From Myxococcales bacterium (GTDB lineage Bacteria > Myxococcota > Polyangia > Fen-1088), in contig PMCR01000022.1 in the NCBI GenBank assembly GCA_003155465.1, forward strand, positions 1 through 7,664: a stretch of 7,664 bases of DNA, read 5' to 3'. The notes beneath the pieces are model-generated. The model saw nothing but the letters and a program-made list of their open reading frames with translations, searched no databases and had not been told where the DNA came from. Positions 6,739 to 7,664 of this stretch are shown one piece after another (position 1 is the first letter of the stretch; each line of letters begins with the position of its first letter). Position numbers and translations under genes: made by a program.

Positions 6739-7104
6739 TCACTTTTGCTGCTCCGATGTTTTCTTGATCATTCCTTGGAGGATGGGGATTCTCTCTCCAA
6801 GCCACTTGTGAAGGCGCACTGCCACCTCGACATCGAATACTAGATCAACCTCAACCTCGCGAACGACGCCTTTACGCGTGAGCCTTTTCCCCTGGATCTC
6901 ATCACCAAGAGTTCCGTCTGCGTTGACTTTATGTACGACTTGCTGAGGAATCGCCACGCGTTCATTGAAAAAGCTGATCGTGAAGTTGCGTTGGGGGGTC
7001 AGGCCGCCCCAGGCTCCGTCGACGTGGACCACGCGGAAGTGGTTGCTCTTGATGTAGTGAAATACCACTTCCTGCTGATCATCAGGAAGATTATCGTCTG
7101 CCAT
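6739..7104 (-). CDS. Uncharacterised protein with FRVVHVDGAWGG motif, first gene of the cargo operon
   Basis: 121 residues; the ATG at 7104 is chosen because the longer open frame upstream crosses the terminal repeat and the host gene in a different frame. Conserved-looking stretches are VVFHYIKSNHFRVVHVDGAW (13-32), GGLTPQRNFTISFFNERVAI (33-52), and GVVREVEVDLVFDVEVAVRL (79-98) with a terminal KWLGERIPIL. The layout suggests a compact beta-rich fold closed by a C-terminal helix. No transmembrane segment or known catalytic motif is seen and I cannot name the family. AGGG lies close before the ATG as a modest ribosome binding site. The reading frame of the truncated host TPR gene stops 13 bases upstream. 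Confidence 0.75.
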   Translation of the reverse strand: MADDNLPDDQQEVVFHYIKSNHFRVVHVDGAWGGLTPQRNFTISFFNERVAIPQQVVHKVNADGTLGDEIQGKRLTRKGVVREVEVDLVFDVEVAVRLHKWLGERIPILQGMIKKTSEQQK

Positions 7105-7153
7105 GATGCCCTGGTTATCACCCACCCTGATCTTGAGCAAGCGGATACGTGGT

Positions 7154-7186
7154 CCTTCCGCAGCATGCGTCAGGTAGGCAATCCCC
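7154..7186 (-). repeat. Right terminal inverted repeat (TIR-R)
   Basis: 33 bp, reverse complement beginning GGGGATTGCCTACCTGACGC and matching 3388-3420 at 31 of 33 positions. It is followed directly by the second copy of the target duplication. Confidence 0.97.
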
Positions 7187-7194
7187 GAAACAGC
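7187..7194. repeat. Target site duplication, right copy
   Basis: GAAACAGC, identical to 3380-3387, directly abutting the right terminal repeat. Confidence 0.95.
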
Positions 7195-7471
7195 GCCCCT
7201 GGTTGTAGACGTAGGTCGGATCGTTGGACTCCACGTACAGGTCGGCCAGAATTTCGACACCCTTCCGGTAGTCACCGGTGATGCAAGCCTTCTTGGCCGC
7301 CTTCTCCTGCGCCTCTCGGTTCTGTGCGTGGCGCGCTGGCCGGGCACTAGCCGAAGCTGCCATCATCGTGATGGCGAGCGCGGACCATGCAACGCAGGTT
7401 GAGCGACCGGGCCAAAGGTAGTGCCGCAGCATGCGCATATCATACTGCATCGGCTCCATGTTTTGTGCCAA

Positions 7472-7664
7472 GCAGAAACGTCGTGTTCAGCAGGGTCTGA
7501 GTGCGCTCTTCATCACGCCGATCCGGCTTCAGATTCGGACCGGTGAGCGTTCTAGCCTGACGCCGTTCCAGTTGTCGGGTTGAATGACGAGGTTGAAGGC
7601 CCCGAGGTGTACGCGAGGTGTAGGCAGATCGGCCTCCACGTGGTGTACGGAAATTCATCGCCGG
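7472..7664. other. Upstream region of the disrupted TPR gene
   Basis: This region precedes the TPR gene and should hold its promoter, but I see no convincing -35/-10 pair. A minus-strand frame between stops at 7657 and 7529 reads like protein in places (HLGAFNLVIQPDNWNG). It is closed by a stop near the window edge and has no ribosome binding site, so I do not call it a gene. Confidence 0.35.

Larger units (their letters stand above)
3388..7186. mobile_element. IS1595-family transposable element with cargo genes (3799 bp)
   Basis: The element is defined by 33-bp terminal inverted repeats, 31 of 33 positions matching, starting GGGGATTGCC, and by an exact 8-bp flanking duplication. Inside is an intact-looking IS1595-type transposase plus a small gene behind it, a ribbon-helix-helix gene, a membrane protein gene and a three-gene operon. 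Bare IS1595 elements are commonly about 1 kb, so most of this one is cargo. Family members carrying passenger genes are known (so-called transporter IS). Removal of the element plus one duplication copy restores the host reading frame exactly. Because the terminal repeats, duplication and transposase are all well preserved, the insertion is probably recent. Codon choice in the cargo, especially 3700-4270, looks more AT-rich than the host lipoprotein gene. Confidence 0.95.
7118..7438 (-). pseudogene. N-terminal fragment of the disrupted TPR/two-TM envelope protein
   Basis: This is the 5' half of the host gene cut by the element. From the ATG at 7438 it encodes a Sec-type signal (MRMLRHYLWP, hydrophobic VAWSALAITMMAA, likely cut near ASASA/RPA). 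A TPR-like segment follows (ACITGDYRKGVEILADLYVE) and then NDPTYVYNQGRCF. Host codons end at 7187; the frame continues through the right terminal repeat as GDCLPDACCG and stops at 7118. Other in-frame starts (ATG at 7459 or 7450, TTG at 7471) are possible but would put acidic residues before the signal. No start has an ideally spaced ribosome binding site. The fragment would be exported without its membrane part, so loss of function is likely. Excision would rejoin it to 3379-2768. Confidence 0.85.

Noticed and set aside
7105..7347. Long N-terminal extension of the first cargo-operon gene
   Set aside because: The extension crosses the terminal repeat and host gene in the wrong frame; it is an artefact of the insertion junction.
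7440..7658. 72-codon frame on the minus strand at the right edge, and a 36-codon GTG frame at 7529-7639
   Set aside because: Arg-rich or very short, no ribosome binding site, no domain; they overlap the expected promoter region of the TPR gene.

Overview
The window looks like a piece of a GC-rich myxobacterial (Myxococcota, probably Polyangia-like) chromosome interrupted by a complete transposable element. The host assignment is an inference from the two resident genes. One encodes a periplasmic TPR protein with a 'YNQGRCFEQN'-type repeat. The other encodes a large lipoprotein with an Asp/Pro/Thr-rich linker, tandem sushi (CCP) modules, a Cys-rich module and a YWT-type beta-propeller. Both styles are common in that phylum.

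Host part. Everything resident is read on the minus strand. A TPR/two-TM protein gene starts near 7438 and originally ran straight into the lipoprotein gene (2763 to 190), with only 4 bases between stop and start. Positions 1-189 hold no gene I can support.

Element. The TPR gene is cut by a 3799-bp insertion (3388-7186). Its ends are 33-bp terminal inverted repeats with 31 of 33 positions matching. It is flanked by a perfect 8-bp target duplication, GAAACAGC (3380-3387 and 7187-7194). Removing the element and one copy of the duplication restores an uninterrupted reading frame. The element carries an apparently intact IS1595-family transposase with a zinc ribbon and DDE residues; 8-bp duplications fit that family.

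The element is much longer than a bare insertion sequence and carries cargo. At the left end is a plus-strand membrane protein gene (3479-4276). A 45-codon gene (4273-4410) sits just behind the transposase and is missed by a length-filtered ORF search. A small ribbon-helix-helix gene (5481-5663) is divergent from the transposase. At the right end is a compact minus-strand operon of three uncharacterised proteins (7104 to 5692), spaced 14 bases apart and then overlapping by 8 bases.

How the parts may work together. The transposase and the small DNA-binding protein share an 80-base divergent control region. The 8-base motif GTATACAC lies 6 and 7 bases upstream of the two start codons, which suggests local autoregulation. 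The three-gene operon begins 13 bases after the truncated host gene stops, so host transcription may read into it. This operon is the best candidate here for an undescribed system: its proteins have conserved-looking motifs but I cannot attach a known function to any of them.
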